Both the position numbers and the translations under genes were made by a program. This document shows positions 41,735 to 51,600 of a stretch of DNA of 64,000 bases, one piece after another. Source of the stretch: Thecamonas trahens ATCC 50062 (Eukaryota > Apusozoa > Apusomonadida > Apusomonadidae); contig NW_013657644.1 in assembly GCF_000142905.1 (NCBI RefSeq), forward strand, positions 277,664 through 341,663, given 5' to 3'. The notes under the pieces were generated by a model. It saw only the letters and a program-made list of their open reading frames with translations. It was not told the DNA's origin and made no database searches. Numbering within the stretch: the stretch's first letter is position 1; every line of letters begins with the position of its first letter.

Positions 41735-42375
41735 GGTACCCGTGGAAGGGGATGGAGATGGAGATGGGGATGGGGGTCGTGGTCGTGGTCGTGGTGGTCG
41801 TGGTGGTCGTGGTGGTCGTGGTGGTCGTGGTGGTCGTGGTGGTCGTGGTGGTGGGGTGGTGGCTGTGACCGTGGAGTAGCGAGCCTGCCTGGCGCGTCAT
41901 GGCGCGAATCGGGTTTGTTGGCCAAGACGGACACACGCCTGACACCTGCCGCTTTGCCGTCTGGCGCAAGGTGCGGGTGCAGTGGATGGATGATGGGGCG
42001 TGGATGGTGGGCGATGGTTGTGCTGATGATGATTGCGGCAGATTGGGGGAGGGGTGGGAGGGGGGGAGGGGGGGGGGGGGGGGGGGGGGGGGGAGGGAGG
42101 AGGAGGGGTACAGATGGATGATGCGCAGTGACTCTATGTGGTGAGGTGTGAGTACAGATGGAAGATGAGCCCTGGCATCAGTGCCCGCCCCGCATCGGCC
42201 GCTGTGTGGATCGTCGGCAGGTCGTCTGCCGCCACCGCCACCGCCACCGCCACCGCCACCGCCACCGCCTCCGTCACCGCCACCGCCACACACACACCCT
42301 TCCACCACCACCACGAGCTTAGCCACAAGGGCTACACTTGTCGCACCACGAGATAGAGAGAGAAACCAAAGGTGC
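41735..42375. promoter_or_regulatory. Divergent interval dense in simple repeats
   Basis: This lies between the unassigned membrane protein (-) and the PH-like membrane protein (+). It contains GGAGAT repeats, a (GGTCGTGGT)n tract at about 41775-41853, a 26-G run (42068-42093) and a (CCGCCA)n-type tract (42230-42290). Open frames here are repeat artefacts. Confidence 0.6.
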
Positions 42376-43510
42376 ATGGCCTCAACAACAGCAGGTGTCG
42401 GTGGTGACGGTGCTGTGGACGGCAGTGGCCAGAAACATGAGCAGAAGCCTGTGGGTGCGGTGGAGGAGGTGGTTGTGTCCGAGGAAGCCGGCAAGGGCGG
42501 GAAGGTCAAGAGGGATCCGTTCAGGAGTACGTGATTCTGGGGAGGGGAGGAGGGGGAGGGGGAGGGGGGGGGGGGGGGGCACCACTCATGGATTGGTGAT
42601 GCGATGTGGTGTGGTGCAATGCGATGTGGTGTGGTGCAATGCGATGTGGTGTGGTGCAATGCGATGTGGTGTGGTGCAATGCGATGTGGTGTGGTGCGAT
42701 GCGATGTGGTGTGGTGCGATGCGATCGGACATGGATGTGTGGCTGTGGCTGTGGCTGTGACTCTCTGGTTTCTTGGACGTGATCGTATTGCTGGCTGCGG
42801 TTGCGTGATTGGGATGCGGCGGCTGGCTGCGGTTGCGTGACTGGGATGCGGAGATAGATGTGGAGGCGGTGCAAAAGGCCTGGATCCTGGAGCAGTTTGT
42901 GCTGGAGGATGACGAGCGTGTGTGGCTGGTCCTGCGCCCGACGCTCAGCTGGTATTACTACGCGCTGGCGGTGGTATGGTACCTGGTCGGTGTGAGTGCC
43001 ATTGCGCTGATTGCTCTTTTTATCCTTGCCTTTCCTACCGTCCTGCCGTTTGGCCTCGCGGCGTACGCCGACCGGCGGACGATCTTTGGCGCTGCGGCGC
43101 TGCTCATTGTGCGGCTGACATCGTCACGTGTGAGCAAGCACCTGCAGGCCGCACATATGGTCTACGTCTTTACCAACATTCGCATGGGCTTTGTCTACTG
43201 GCGCGATGGCCCGCCGGACTCGTTTGCCACTGTCCGCTACGACTCCATCTCGGGCCTGCGCGCCTCGTTTGATGCCGCCCGCTTCGGCTCGGTCACCATC
43301 AACGAGGTTGTCTGTCTCAAGACCGCGGCTGAAATGACCAAGCTCGCCGCCGCTGCCGGCTCGCCGCCGCGCACCGAAGCCGACGCCGAGTACGGCATGT
43401 ACGGCGTCGTCAAGCACACCATCGCCAACATCCCCGAGGCTGACGACATGGCCCGTGTCCTCCGGCGGCTAGTCCACGAGCAGAAGGAGCCGCGTAACAA
43501 ACTCGAGTGA
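42376..43510 (+). CDS. PH-like (DUF304/bPH2-type) two-pass membrane protein, one intron
   Basis: Exons are 42376-42526 and 42858-43510; the 331-bp intron uses donor GTACGT and acceptor GATAG, phase 1. Total 267 residues. The first ~50 residues are disordered. Two adjacent membrane segments (YYYALAVVWYLVG; ALIALFILAFPTVLPFGLAA) precede a cytosolic beta-rich domain (MVYVFTNIRMGFVYWRDG; YDSISGLRASFDAARFGS) that resembles bacterial-PH/DUF304 folds, where a two-helix hairpin commonly precedes the PH-like domain. Lipid or membrane association is inferred. The intron carries two minisatellites. The family call is by layout and is moderate. Confidence 0.65.
42601..42720. repeat. Intronic minisatellite, 6 x 20 bp
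   Basis: Six head-to-tail 20-bp units (GCGATGTGGTGTGGTGCAAT); the last two carry GCGAT instead of GCAAT at the end. There are no spacers between units. Confidence 0.97.
42791..42851. repeat. Tandem duplication beside the splice acceptor
   Basis: Two 29-bp copies of CTGGCTGCGGTTGCGTGAYT plus GGGATGCGG, period 32 bp, differing at one base. They end six bases before the acceptor AG at 42856-42857. Confidence 0.9.
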
Positions 43511-43563
43511 GTGAGTGCCACCTTATGCATAGCAGAAGCAGATGGATCACGCGCCTTGAGCAC

Positions 43564-43575
43564 GGGCATGGGCAC

Positions 43576-43624
<49 letters not shown>

Positions 43625-43626
43625 GG
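43564..43626. repeat. (GGGCAT)n microsatellite
   Basis: About ten hexanucleotide units with one GGGCAC variant near the start, lying 55 bp after the stop codon of the upstream gene. Confidence 0.93.
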
Positions 43627-44148
43627 TGTTCGTGCATGATGCAGACACGGCAGACTGCTGCAGTTGATCGTCGTGGTTTTCGTCAATGATTAAAAAAGTT
43701 GTGTGCTCGCTTCGTCCCGGACACCCCATCCGAGGGCGTAACTCCTCGTCGGTACAGGATAGCGGCAAGCAATGGTGCGAGGTCTTCGAGGTCTCCACCG
43801 GCTTGGTTTCCCAATTGTTCTTGGACTCGGGAACGCCCGCTGCTCATGGTGTTTCGAGAGTGGGAGATGATGAGTCCATTTGATTATGTTCAACCGTACA
43901 AAAGCACGCCGCGTCAGCGCCTCACATGTCAGAATATTTTACCGCCTGCCTCACCACTGGCCAAATGGGTTTGGCCCGCCGCTGGCAGTTTGCCCGCCTC
44001 AAGCTCAATGGGTTGTTCTCGCCTGTGTTGCGAGGTCAAATACACGTGGAGGCGTTGCGAACGCGTTTACCCTTTACGGTACGGAATGGACAGTTTTGTC
44101 CATCGCGCAAGCCGCGCTGCGCGACGCTCCGCATACGTCGCAATGTCA

Positions 44149-44283
44149 ATCAATCGTGGTGTAAGAGTAGCACATTGTGTTAATGGCTGCCACAACAGAA
44201 AACAGTCGGCGATGCAGAGATGGACGCCGCAAGCGGCGCACAAGGTCTGCGGCCGCGATCGCTTACCATGAGGCTTCCGGCAG
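44149..44283 (-). repeat. Dispersed repeat, copy B (inverted relative to copy A)
   Basis: On the minus strand it matches 3201-3351 through the GCGATCGCGGCCGC core, CGTCCATCTCTGCATCG, GACTGTTTTCTGTTGTGG and CCATTAACACA blocks to GATTGAT. It lacks the ~20 extra bases and hairpin of copy A. A further AAGCGCACCTCTGCAGCAGC match lies at about 44339-44360, separated by ~55 bp absent from copy A. Confidence 0.75.
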
Positions 44284-44496
44284 GCGAGGCAGGCGCGTCG
44301 CAGAGCGGCTTGCTGGGGAAAGTGGTGATGACGAGCAGCTGCTGCAGAGGTGCGCTTTCTTGGCGAGAACGCCGGCGCAGAGGCGCGCTCGAGTAGTACG
44401 AGTCCATGACAAACGTCTGCGGCGAGGCCACGGGCGCGACGAGAGCGAGCACGGTGTCGGCGAGTCGAGCCGCGGCCGGCCGCGTCTCGAGCGTAC

Positions 44497-44498
<2 letters not shown>

Positions 44499-44542
<44 letters not shown>
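44499..44542. repeat. (TG)22 microsatellite
   Basis: Twenty-two TG dinucleotides, ending 25 bp beyond the PMS2 stop codon. Confidence 0.97.
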
Positions 44543-44543
<1 letters not shown>

Positions 44544-44567
44544 CATCGGCTGCAGAACCAATCGCAA

Positions 44568-45814
44568 TCACTCTTGCGAGGCACGCAATGCTGCAAGGTC
44601 GATCATGTGCCGGAACGTCGGTCGGCCGTGCGGGCATGCCCACGGGTTCTCCATCCCGGTCATGTGCGCGAGGAGGGTGGTCATCTGCGGCCGCGAGAGC
44701 GCCGTGCCGATCATGACCGACGACCGGCACGCCCGCGAGGCAAACATGGCTAGGACCCGCGACGGCCGGACAACGCCGACCGGCGAGTCGCGGAGCAGCG
44801 CAATCATCTCGTAGATGTCATCGATGCCAAACTCGGTGCTCTTCGAAAACGGATATGCGGTGAGCGCCAGCCGCTTCCGCGGGGGAGCTGCGGCGCCCGG
44901 CCCGGCCTCGTCGTCGAGCACGATCGCTGTCTCGGCCGTCGCGCCCGCCGCCGTCCCGCCCGGCGCCACAAGCTCAAAGTCAAAGCCGGACTTGCGGAAG
45001 ACCTCGATGTGCTCCAGCACAATGTCCTCCTCGCCGGCTGTGAGGCCCAAGATCTTGGGCGCAATCAGCCGCTGCTTCTTGATCACCGTCTCGGCCTGCA
45101 ACCGCTCATAGTTGTACTTTTCGTCGGTCGCGTGCTGGTCCACGACAAAGAGGTCGTCGTCGAGGGCGGCGATGATGAACCCGAGGTTGAACTGCCCGAT
45201 CACCCGCATCTTTGCAAAGTCGTCCTTGGCAAACACCCGCCTCAGCTCCGCCGCTGCCTCTGTGTCCTGCGTCACGCCGATCCGCGCCGTGAACCGCGGC
45301 CGTGACCCGCCATCGAGACCCTTGCTCCGCTTCGGCGCCCCTTCGTCGCTGCTCTCGTCGCCGTCACTCTCCCGCTCGCGCTTGCCGCCACTGGATCCCT
45401 CCTTCACAGCCGGTCGCCGGAACACGTCGAGATCGGCGCCGGCCTCCACCGTCACATTGGGTGCGTTGAGATACCGCGCCGGCGGCTCTGGCGCGGTTTC
45501 AGGTGCGGGCGCGTCGACAAAGTACCTCACGCCGTTGATGAGCACGCTGTTGATTGCCGCAAGCCCGTCGCGCCCACAAAGTCTGTGTCCTGGCTGCTTC
45601 CTTCGCAGCAGTGACCATCATCGCTGTCAAGGCTGACCTCGCTAGCAGCCGGCGCCTCGCTCCCTGGCGGGCAGGCGAGGCTTGGCATCTCTGGGACAGG
45701 CGATCCATGTGGCGAAAGACGTGGTGAAGGAGCCGTCGATGCATGTGCCACGGGATCGACCTCGCTTCCGCCTGCCTCGCACGACGTCGCGTCGGCTGCA
45801 CTGTCGCTGGATGT

Positions 45815-45865
<51 letters not shown>

Positions 45866-47275
45866 TCCCGAGCCTGATCCAGGGCCTGATCCAGTGCCAG
45901 ACCCAGTGCAAGACCCAGTGCAAGAGCCCGATCCCGACTCCGCCGAACCCGACACAGTGCCCGATCCCGATCCCGACTCGGATACCGCCATTGCCTGTGG
46001 CTCGACAGGCAAAGTCGGCTGACTGGGTCGAGGCGGCTCGAGCGCGGTAAAGCCCGAGGTGAACAGCGTGGTCGACTGGACCTCAAAGGTCTGCGCGTCG
46101 AGCGCGTACACGGCCTCAAGCGCGCTGCGGAGCTGGGCGGCAAGCGCAGGGAACTCGTGGAGAAGAATCGTTCGCTTGTCGGGCGTGACGTTGACGTCGT
46201 AGCCGTCACGCGGCGCAGTGATGTTGAGGAAGAGTGCCGGGTACCGGTTGGCATTGACCGAGCGGTAGACGTCGTTGGCGACCTTGGCGAGCTGCGACAG
46301 CTCGCACGGCCGGGAGTTGATGTAGAAGAACTGCCGGTCCGACGACGAGCGGCCGTCCGACGTGGCCACGCCCGGCGAGATAAGCCCGTCGAGCTTAAAC
46401 GGCGATTCGTCCGACGGCGGCGCACTGACGCTCCGCAGTGCGCCGGCAAACTTGGCCCCAAACACGTCGCGGACGTTGTCGCCGAGGCTGTTCCCGCCGG
46501 TGGTCCGCAGCAGCGTGGTCCGCCGCGAACCGACCACCGACGTCAGCAGCAGCCGTACCCCAGTCATCACCACCGCATACGCCTGCAGCCGCAGAACCAT
46601 CCGGTTGAACTCGCGCTTGCGGTGCTTGGCAAACTCACGGGCCCGGACCGGGAGTGAGTAGAACAGATCGTCGACACAGACGGTCGTCCCGCGAGTCCGT
46701 GCCGCCGGCTTGGCCTCCACCAGCTCGCCCTCGGTGTCATACACCAGCGCCGTCGCCATCTCCGCACCCTCGATCGCCGTCACAATGTTGACTTTGCCCA
46801 AGGCGCAGAGCGAGGAGAGGGCCTCGCCACGGAAGCCATACGTGCCCACCGCGGTCAGATCCTCAAAGGCTGAGAGCTTGGACGTAGTGTGCTTGCGACA
46901 GAGCGCTGCAAAGGCCGACGGATCGATCCCGCTTCCGTTGTCCTCCACTCGAATGCCACCAGCTCCATATTCAGTCACCGTCACGCTCACCGCATCGGCG
47001 CCAGCGTCCAGCGCGTTCTCCACCAGCTCCTTGACGGCCAACGCCAAGTCCAGAATGACTTGCCCCGAGCACACACGGTGGACCGTCGCCGAGTCCATCA
47101 TCTTCAGCACTCCTCCGCTTGAACTCTTCTCGCTCACCTCCTCTCCGCTGCTCCCGCCGACTCCCTCACCCATGCCCTCGCTCTTTGTTTCTACCTCATC
47201 CATTTGGGTAGATAAGTACCGCGACACGCAGCCGGTCGCAGGCAAACGGATGTGGCGGAGAGAATGCGACGCCAT
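44568..47275 (-). CDS. PMS2: DNA mismatch repair protein PMS2 (MutL homologue; frame break at 45573-45575)
   Basis: MutL-alpha endonuclease subunit. The GHKL ATPase N-terminus is complete: VKELVENALDAGA, VEDNGSGID, KHTTSK and TYGFRGEALSSL, then DRQFFYINSRPC and VNVTPDKRTILLHEF. The C-terminal dimerisation/endonuclease domain has DQHATDEKYNYE (the DQHA(X)2E(X)4E nuclease motif), ACRSS and CPHGRPT, all PMS2-type. The two halves are in different frames: QDTDFVG continues as DGLAAINSVLINGVRYFVD only with one added base in CCC at 45573-45575 (plus strand). Reconstructed length is 902 residues. The linker includes a GS-repeat from (GACCCC)n DNA at about 45815-45870. The Met at 47275 gives an arginine-bearing leader; the Met at 47203 is an alternative. 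Confidence 0.93.
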
Positions 47276-48383
47276 CGATTGAGTCGCATATGAAGGGCAT
47301 GATCAGAGTATATGGGCATGGCAGCCGTTGATGAGGGGGGGGAGAGAAGGTCGAGAGGATCTGGGGGTGTGGGAGAGGAGGGGAGGGGAGGCGGGGGGGG
47401 GGGGACTGCTCGCGTTGCCTGCTCTCCGCCACATACCTGTGACAAGGAGCTGCATCGTACCAGTTCTTGCCCACCCGATTCCATCAATAGATGTCATCAG
47501 CTTCTCATCATTCTCTCCTTTCCTTTCCAAGTTCGATCGGATCGGATGTTCCCGGACGAGTGGGATGATGGGCGGCGCGAGAGTGTGCCGAGGGGAAGTC
47601 GGCAAGCACGATCGGCAGCCGACACAGCCGACAGCTCTTCAAGGGGACAGCATCGCATGGTCTGGCTGAGACGAGCGCCGAGTAAACTCAGTACCTTGCC
47701 CTGACATGCAACGCCTGGGCAGCATCTTGCTCTTATTGGCCCCCCCCAGCGATTGCCATCGCGACGGGCGTGGGGTGAGCACCGGCGACGGCTGATCGCC
47801 AGTTTTCGAGAATTGGTCAAAAACTACAAACGCGGAGATGGTGTCCCATGGGACGCTTACTTCTCGACATGGTCAGGAGCGCAGTTGAAGAGTAGCTGCC
47901 GCGATGAAGGGCGTAGAGGCAAAAGAGATACACCATCACACCCACAGCATGATAGCCATTCTTGCGATGTAAATAGTTTCCCGAGAAAAGTGCTTTTGCA
48001 TGGCGTGTGGGGTACGTGCTTCTCACCCCCCTCCCCCTTTATCAATAGCCGCCAGCATCAGCACTTGTACTCCCACCACGCCGATACCAAGCTCATCGTC
48101 CCACCTTCACGACCTCTGATTTCCCCTCTCCCCTTCCTTTTTCCCTCTTTCCCTCCCTCCCTCCCTCATCATGGCTATCATCCAACTGTCCACGTTAATC
48201 GAAGCACCCGTCGCCAGAACCAAGGTTCGACCTGGGCGAGGGCACGACATGACGATCACGATCGCGATCACGATCACGATCAGCAACCACCTCCCGCCCA
48301 CCCCCACCCCCCCCCCCACTACACCCGACTCTGCACACCACACAGGACAGAGCAGGTGTGGGGGGCAGGGAGTGACGAGTAGC
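47276..48383. promoter_or_regulatory. Divergent interval upstream of PMS2 and VPS13B
   Basis: This 1.1-kb interval includes a 12-G run (47393-47404), a lower-GC stretch (about 47815-48010), CT-rich DNA (48110-48170), a (GATCAC)n-like run (48250-48285) and a C-rich tract ending CACACAG at about 48341-48347. The last resembles an intron 3' end, so VPS13B may have an untranslated first exon and a leader intron. No conserved reading frame found. Confidence 0.5.
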
Positions 48384-48661
48384 ATGCTCGAGCGGTACCT
48401 CTCCCCGCTTCTTACACATTATGTGAAAAAGTACATTCGTAACATCAAAGCCTCTGACCTCCGACTCTCGCTGTGGGGAGGTGATGTCCTCCTGCGCAAC
48501 TTGGACATGCGAACAGCTGCGCTCAATGCAGAGCTTGGTCTTCCATTTGTATTTGTTTCAGGAGTCATTCCTCTTCTTCGGATACACATTCCTTGGACAG
48601 CTCTTACTTCAGAACCGGTCACAATCACTCTATCGGCTCCTCATCTGGTCTTCTCCTCACG

Positions 48662-48695
<34 letters not shown>

Positions 48696-51600
48696 GCCGA
48701 ATCAGAGTCAGCGTCAGAGGCTACCACATCGCTCACTGCTGATGATGGCGATGCTGCTGCTGCTGCTGCGGCGGCGGCTGCTGCGGCTGTTGCGGCAGGT
48801 GGCTCAGGAGCAGACACTGCAGCTGATGCCGAGCCGCAAACCGAGAATCCGGCCGATGATCCGGGATGGCTCGGCTCCATTCTCGCCGGCATTGTCAACA
48901 ACATCGCGGTAGTGGTCACCGATGCCGTTGTGGTCATCGCTGAGGAGCACGCCTCGGCTATCTTTGACATCGAAAGGCTCTCGTTCAATGCCTGCTCGCC
49001 GGCGTGGGACCACGCCTTCGTCCATCCGCTCGGCCCTACCAAGGCTCTGCACCAACACCTTGTCGTGACCGGCACCACGCTCTCGCTCCTTCCCACCTCG
49101 TCCGCCGCGGCGGATCTCCTCGGTCTGCCGCCGCTCTCCAAGCTTGGCGTGTCCAGCTACGAGCCGGTCGCTATCGGTTCCGGCCTCGGCTTTGAGCTCC
49201 GCATCCGCAAGCACATAGACCCGTCGCCGCTCCCACACCTCCCTCCGCTCGAGCTCGACTTTCTCATCCGTGCCTTCCATCTCGACGTCACCGATGCCAC
49301 CCTCGAGCTCTTTGTTGCAGTAATGACGAGTTGTTTTGCGCCTGCGCCACCGCCGCCATCCCCGCCGGGCCAGCCGCCACCGTCGCCGCCGGGCCAGCCG
49401 CCGCCGTCGCCGCCGTCCAACCACGCTCCTGCATCACCGTCGCCGACATTGCCGCCGGCGGCGGCGGCGGCGGCCGTGCCGTCACCAGCGCCCGGCGGAT
49501 GGTTCTCGTGGGCCACCGCGCTCATCGGCGACGATCCAACCTCGCTTGATGATGGCGGCGAGCTGTTCGACGACACCGCGACCCTAGAGCCGGCATCACC
49601 GCCACCTTTGGCCCTCGCCGACATGCTCAGCCTCGGCACTATCATTGGCGTCTTTGTCGACGAGGCCTCGCTGACTGTCGGCCTTGCGACGGCCGACAAG
49701 CACGGTGCAGCTGACGCCTCTCCGCTCATGGTCCTTGAGCTCGCCGGCGTCAAGTACCAGGCCCTGGGATGGGCCGGCGTCGAGCTCGGCGCTGATGCCG
49801 TGTTTGGCATCCAGCGCGCAAGCCTGCACTATGCGCCCGGCGAGACGTGCATTGCCTATCTCGGGCCGCACTCGGACGAGCCGCGGCACCCGGGTCTTCT
49901 TGATCACTCGCTCTTTGCAGCCTCCGACGCGTCGGCCCCCTCTGCACTGTACTCTGGCATCAACCGGGTTGAGCGGTCGGCGTCGCCGCGGATGCTTGCT
50001 CTGCTTGAAGCGGCGGCGCAGACACTCCCGCCGCCGCTACCCTCGTCGGCCGCCTATCTCCTTGACGAAGCCGTCTTTCCGGCGCTCTTTCTCGTCTCGC
50101 GCTCGGTTGCGCCGCCGGCCGCCGCCCTGCCCGGCGGCCGAGCTGCGCTCATCGACTCACCCGACGAGCTGCCCATCGCTTCGGAGCTCACGCTCCTGGT
50201 CGGTCATATCCAGGTTCTGCTCCTTCCGCACGCGCTCGACACACTCGTCTGGCTCTTCACTCCGACACTACCGCCGACACTCCTGCCAGCGTCCTCGTCA
50301 CCGCATTGTGATGAGGAGCCTTTGGCGGATGATGACGTTGCACACACAGCCGACTCGCTCCGCGACAAACTGCTCGATGTATGGACGTCAGTGCCGCCGG
50401 CGTTGCTTGACATCCGGGTCAACGGCGCCGTCTTGCTCATTGCCCCCAATCTCCCGCCGCACGTGGTGGACGCCGCACTGAGCGGCCCCACGGCGGCGTT
50501 GTTCTCGGCCCGCTCATCCGGTGCGAGCTCGACCTCCTCACCGTCACCAATCACGAGTCGTTCCTCCCCCTGCAGCCGCTCTCGTACACGGCCGCAACCT
50601 GGAGCACAGCGCCGGACGCGGTGGCCTCTGCGCCGTCGCCGCGGCCGGCCTCGGGCCTTCCTACGCCGCGAGGCTCCTCACTCGACCTGGCTCGCCTCGC
50701 CGTCGCCTCGTCCGAGCTCTCCGAGGCCGGGGCCCAGGCCGCCGCCGCCGCTGCCATGGCCCGCGTCTCGTCGCTCGCCTCGATCACCTCGCCCTTTGGC
50801 TCGGCTGCCACCGCCATGGACGAGCTCGCCGGGGATACTGTTGAGCGGTACCTGTACAACTCAATGACCTTTGCGCTCCACGCCGGAACCGTTGGCCTCG
50901 TCGCCTCGGCGCCCGCCTCGGCACCTGCCGGCGTCGGCGTTGCCGCCTCACATGCGCCGTTCACCAGCCTCACGCCTCAGCCTGTCGATGCCAGCTGCGT
51001 CCTCAAGACCGCGCTTGTCGACCCGCGTCCAGACTGCGGCGAGCTGCCGGATGCCTGGGAGCTCGTCTTTCCCTCGTTCTCGGTCAACCTTGCCCTGCCC
51101 GCTCTCCGCATCGAGCTCTCGCCCGGCGCCGCCGCTGCTCTCGCCTGGCTCTTTTCCGAGGACCTTGTTCCGATGTACTGGCCGACAGCGCCGCCAAGCG
51201 AGCCCGTCGCCGTCCTACCACCCGAGTTCTGGCACTCTGTTCTTGCGCCAGACGCCCCGGGCTACGTCCTCGAGCTTGTGCTCGAAGAGCTCCGCTGTGG
51301 TTACCACGACAAGGGCGCGGCTGCCACTGTGGTTGAAGTCTACCTTCGCTCAGCCGAAGTCGCGGCCTCGCTCCGTGGCACACATTCGCACTGCAGCGCG
51401 TGCCGCGAGACAAACGAGGTCGTTGTGCTCCTCTCGTCGACGCCGCCGGCGCATGCTGCACCGGAGGCGGCCTCCGGGCGTGAGCGAAGCCACGACCCAG
51501 CATCGCACTACGCCCAGCCGTACGTTGCCGCTGCCATGGTCCAGATTCCGTGGGTCCCGGGCTGCATGGCGCTGCGGCCGATGGCAGTTGCCCGCCTTGC

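Larger units (their letters stand above)
43511..44567. other. Long convergent intergenic region, partly lower GC
   Basis: This lies between the PH-like membrane gene (+) and PMS2 (-). It contains a (GGGCAT)n run, copy B of the dispersed repeat and a (TG)22 tract. About 43640-44140 is less GC-rich than its surroundings (including AATGATTAAAAAAG near 43686) and has no convincing reading frame. I found no tRNA, rRNA or snRNA signature, but an uncharacterised RNA cannot be excluded. Confidence 0.5.

Noticed and set aside
41601-42659. 352-codon minus-strand open frame with poly-Thr and poly-His-like runs
   Set aside because: It is produced by simple repeats in the promoter interval and intron; no conserved domain. 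Its hydrophobic end is noted under the adjoining gene.
42601-42720. Regular 20-bp repeats resembling a CRISPR array
   Set aside because: The units are head to tail with no spacers, lie in a eukaryotic intron and have no cas genes nearby. This is a minisatellite.
43699-44271. 190-codon plus-strand open frame in the lower-GC island
   Set aside because: No recognisable domain, and it runs antisense into the dispersed repeat. Length is unremarkable for GC-rich DNA.
47753-48382. 209-codon plus-strand open frame upstream of VPS13B
   Set aside because: No homology, crosses low-complexity C/T-rich DNA and lies in the promoter/leader region.
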